Source: Amaranthus tricolor (lineage: Eukaryota; Streptophyta; Magnoliopsida; Caryophyllales; Amaranthaceae). Taken from it: DNA of 64,000 bases. The first letter of the stretch is position 1, and every line of letters starts with the position of its first letter. Below are positions 61,956 to 64,000 of this stretch, one piece after another. A model generated the notes under the pieces. The model had not been told where the DNA came from. It worked only from the letters and a program-made list of their open reading frames with translations, and did no database searches. The position numbers were made by a program, and so were the translations under genes. Where the stretch lies: NCBI RefSeq assembly GCF_026212465.1, contig NC_080062.1, positions 4,255,001-4,319,000 of the forward strand, written 5' to 3'.

Positions 61956-64000
61956 TGATGAGTTAGCTTGTGTTGATTATAAATAGAGTTTTTTTGAGGT
62001 AATTCTTGCCCCTGTCTCCACCTGCTAGACAGCAGGATGGTATTTGAGTCAATGTAATTTTTGTTCTTTAGTGAAAAACTTCAGCTCTTGACAATGTAAA
62101 CCTTATTTTTTGGAAAAAGTGTGTTAATTCCGCTCTGTTGCTTCATTGATAATCCTATATGATGAGCTGTTGAAAACTTTTGATTCATTCTTCTATTAGT
62201 TGATTGCAACACTGAGTTTCTATGCATTCCATTAAGACAAATATTGCTGATGTTGAAGAAATGGAAATTAGGGTAGATAGAACTGTATAAACCCGACCTC
62301 GTCTATTATTTGAACATGGAAAAACAAATTTGGAGCATTGTATTGAACCCTGTAGTAATTTGGTGATGTGTGATTGAGATAAAGGCAGTTGATTTCACTT
62401 GTTTGTCGGAGTTTTTCTTTTGAGAAACGAAATATTAGAGTTTGTGGAACTAGGAGTCGTGAAAATTGTTGGAACCTGTGGAACTAGGAGTCGCGTAAAG
62501 TATTTCATGAGAGAGAAGCTGCAAATGTTGGAAAAATAATACATGTAATCTCACGTCGAAAAATTAGAGAGGTTGACTAACGAAGTAGCATATAAGCTTA
62601 ATGGACTACTATTACCAATTGGTTTTAGGATGAAACTTTATCGGGTTTGTGTGCAGCCAACTCTCCTCTTATGCGGATCATGTTGTGTATAAGCCCAATA
62701 ACAAGTTTATCAGCGAAGACTTCTTGTATGATTATATGCAAGCCTTTCCTAAGTTTGTGTTTTCAGCGTATGTATCATGTTTTACTCTAATCACCTGTAA
62801 TGGGTTCATCACTCCATTGCCCCATCCATGGCTATACTTAGACGAACCCTATTTGAAAGGTTAAATATGTCTGCATCAGTAAGTTTCACATGATCCAGAT
62901 TCTTATTTAAGATTTAGTATCTCAATCATTCAACTACAATTTTGTTTATCGTCATGTTAGAGTGAACTAATTCTGTTGAGCAGTATTGGGACTGAGGTAA
63001 TTCGAAGCTACTCCCTCAGTCCCCTTAGGTTCACCTCAGGTCCTCATTTGACACTATGGGGTCAGAAGGCAATAACTAAAAGGGAGAGTAGGAGTTTCTT
63101 AAGTAGGAGACTGGATTCTTTACTCTTTCGGGACACTCAGCCTGACTCGCGTAGGTTGAAATCTCTTGTGGTTATACATCTATTACAAACAAAACTTTTC
63201 TACATATATGTTTGTAAATCGGAAATGACCTGCTAAGGTAAGCCGTAAGCCTGTTGCACATTTGAACTCGACTCGGTAGGAAGGCACTTTGAAGTTGAAA
63301 TGGATCAGCTACATGTTCTCGTGTGATGGTGTGTGACCTGCAACCCACTCCTTGGAAACTTGGGTTCAGCTAACTTAAGCTGCTTTCATCTGTTTCTTGG
63401 AATTGCATTGCTGTGAGTTATTCCTCAGGGCCCAGGGGAACAAGCTTGTACACAGTATCAGCTCTTATATAGCGAATAGCGATAAAACAAGTCATCAAGC
63501 CTTTAAGAAAGGCGACCTAAGTAGACTATATTCTCTAGGAATGACAAATAAATAAAGTTGTGAAATACGAAACGACATTGTTCTCAAGTTGAGCTTCCAT
63601 CCTCTTTACATTTTCTCACGTAATGAGAGCTTACATATAATGGAACGTAAGCATTCGTTCCACTTGAAATTAGAAAATCAAAATCATGAGTGTCTTAATA
63701 TTAATGATTGAATTTTCTTGATATGCTAGATACTTTATTACATTCTTTCACACCAGAGCTTTTTTAAGCCAAAATATATATGCAACACATCCTCTTTAAT
63801 ACATGATGTCAATTTTCCACTAGAAATGAGGTAAATAAAATTGTAAATCGTAATCATTTTGTCTCTTTACTTTCCAATATCATTTCAGAAAATCAACTCA
63901 ATTTAATACTGAAGCTGATGGTTGAAGCGGAAATCCAATACTAATTTTCAAATTTTGATCCTCGATTTCAATGTTTTCCCAAATGTGTGAGAGACATTAC
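61956..64000. other. Downstream of PSRP4; no recognisable gene
   Basis: It begins with the PSRP4 3' UTR. Short frames at 62649-62864 (protein-like text SEDFLYDYMQAFPKF) and 62976-63236 match nothing I know. A truncated family-A-like word, GAAGCTGATGGTTGAAG, occurs near 63915. Otherwise nothing is supported. Confidence 0.45.

Overview
This window is nuclear DNA of a flowering plant, very probably a eudicot. The genes are spliced with GT-AG introns, the intergenic DNA is AT-rich, and transposon debris is dense. It carries nuclear genes for plastid proteins (EGY2, bTHX/PSRP4, a NOG1-type GTPase) and plant-only families (plant mobile domain, DUF724). A degenerate motif close to GAGACGGTCTC recurs between genes; I associate it with Caryophyllales, but that is only an impression.

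Layout. 1-1395 holds no gene. 1396-8052 is a complete Mutator-like element (MULE) with imperfect terminal inverted repeats of about 105 bp. It carries two convergent genes: a MULE transposase fused to an OTU cysteine protease (+, broken by one frameshift and one stop) and an intact, GC-richer plant-mobile-domain gene (-). Four long hairpins built from one GTCGCAC palindrome lie in matching positions near the two ends. 8053-16300 is a gene desert with small transposons, including a 446-bp foldback element with a 10-bp target duplication. 16364-18694 (-) is ribosomal protein P0. 20451-24793 (+) is a SYP31/SED5-type syntaxin whose exons 2-4 sit in a perfect 1436-bp tandem duplication. 27008-35401 (-) is a 14-exon NOG1-type GTPase (PDE318-like). 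36800-39450 holds a CACTA end split by a 95-bp TG..CA insertion, and a foldback element. 39532-43282 (-) is a small DUF724 gene. 43300-48100 holds MITEs, an LTR-like block, a microsatellite and a 60-bp tandem repeat. 48189-57423 (+) is the 13-exon plastid site-2 protease EGY2. 59032-61955 (+) is plastid ribosomal protein bTHX (PSRP4), whose second intron contains an LTR retroelement and whose splice phase looks damaged. 61956-64000 has no recognisable gene.

How the genes relate. The host genes are unrelated housekeeping or organelle genes: cytosolic translation (P0), Golgi vesicle fusion (syntaxin), plastid GTPase, plastid membrane protease and plastid ribosome. The most unusual unit is the MULE. 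Its tail-to-tail two-gene plan resembles maize MuDR, but a plant-mobile-domain gene takes the place of mudrB and the transposase carries a C-terminal deubiquitinase-type domain. Exon boundaries were worked out by hand from splice sites, reading phase and family resemblance. No search or alignment was run.
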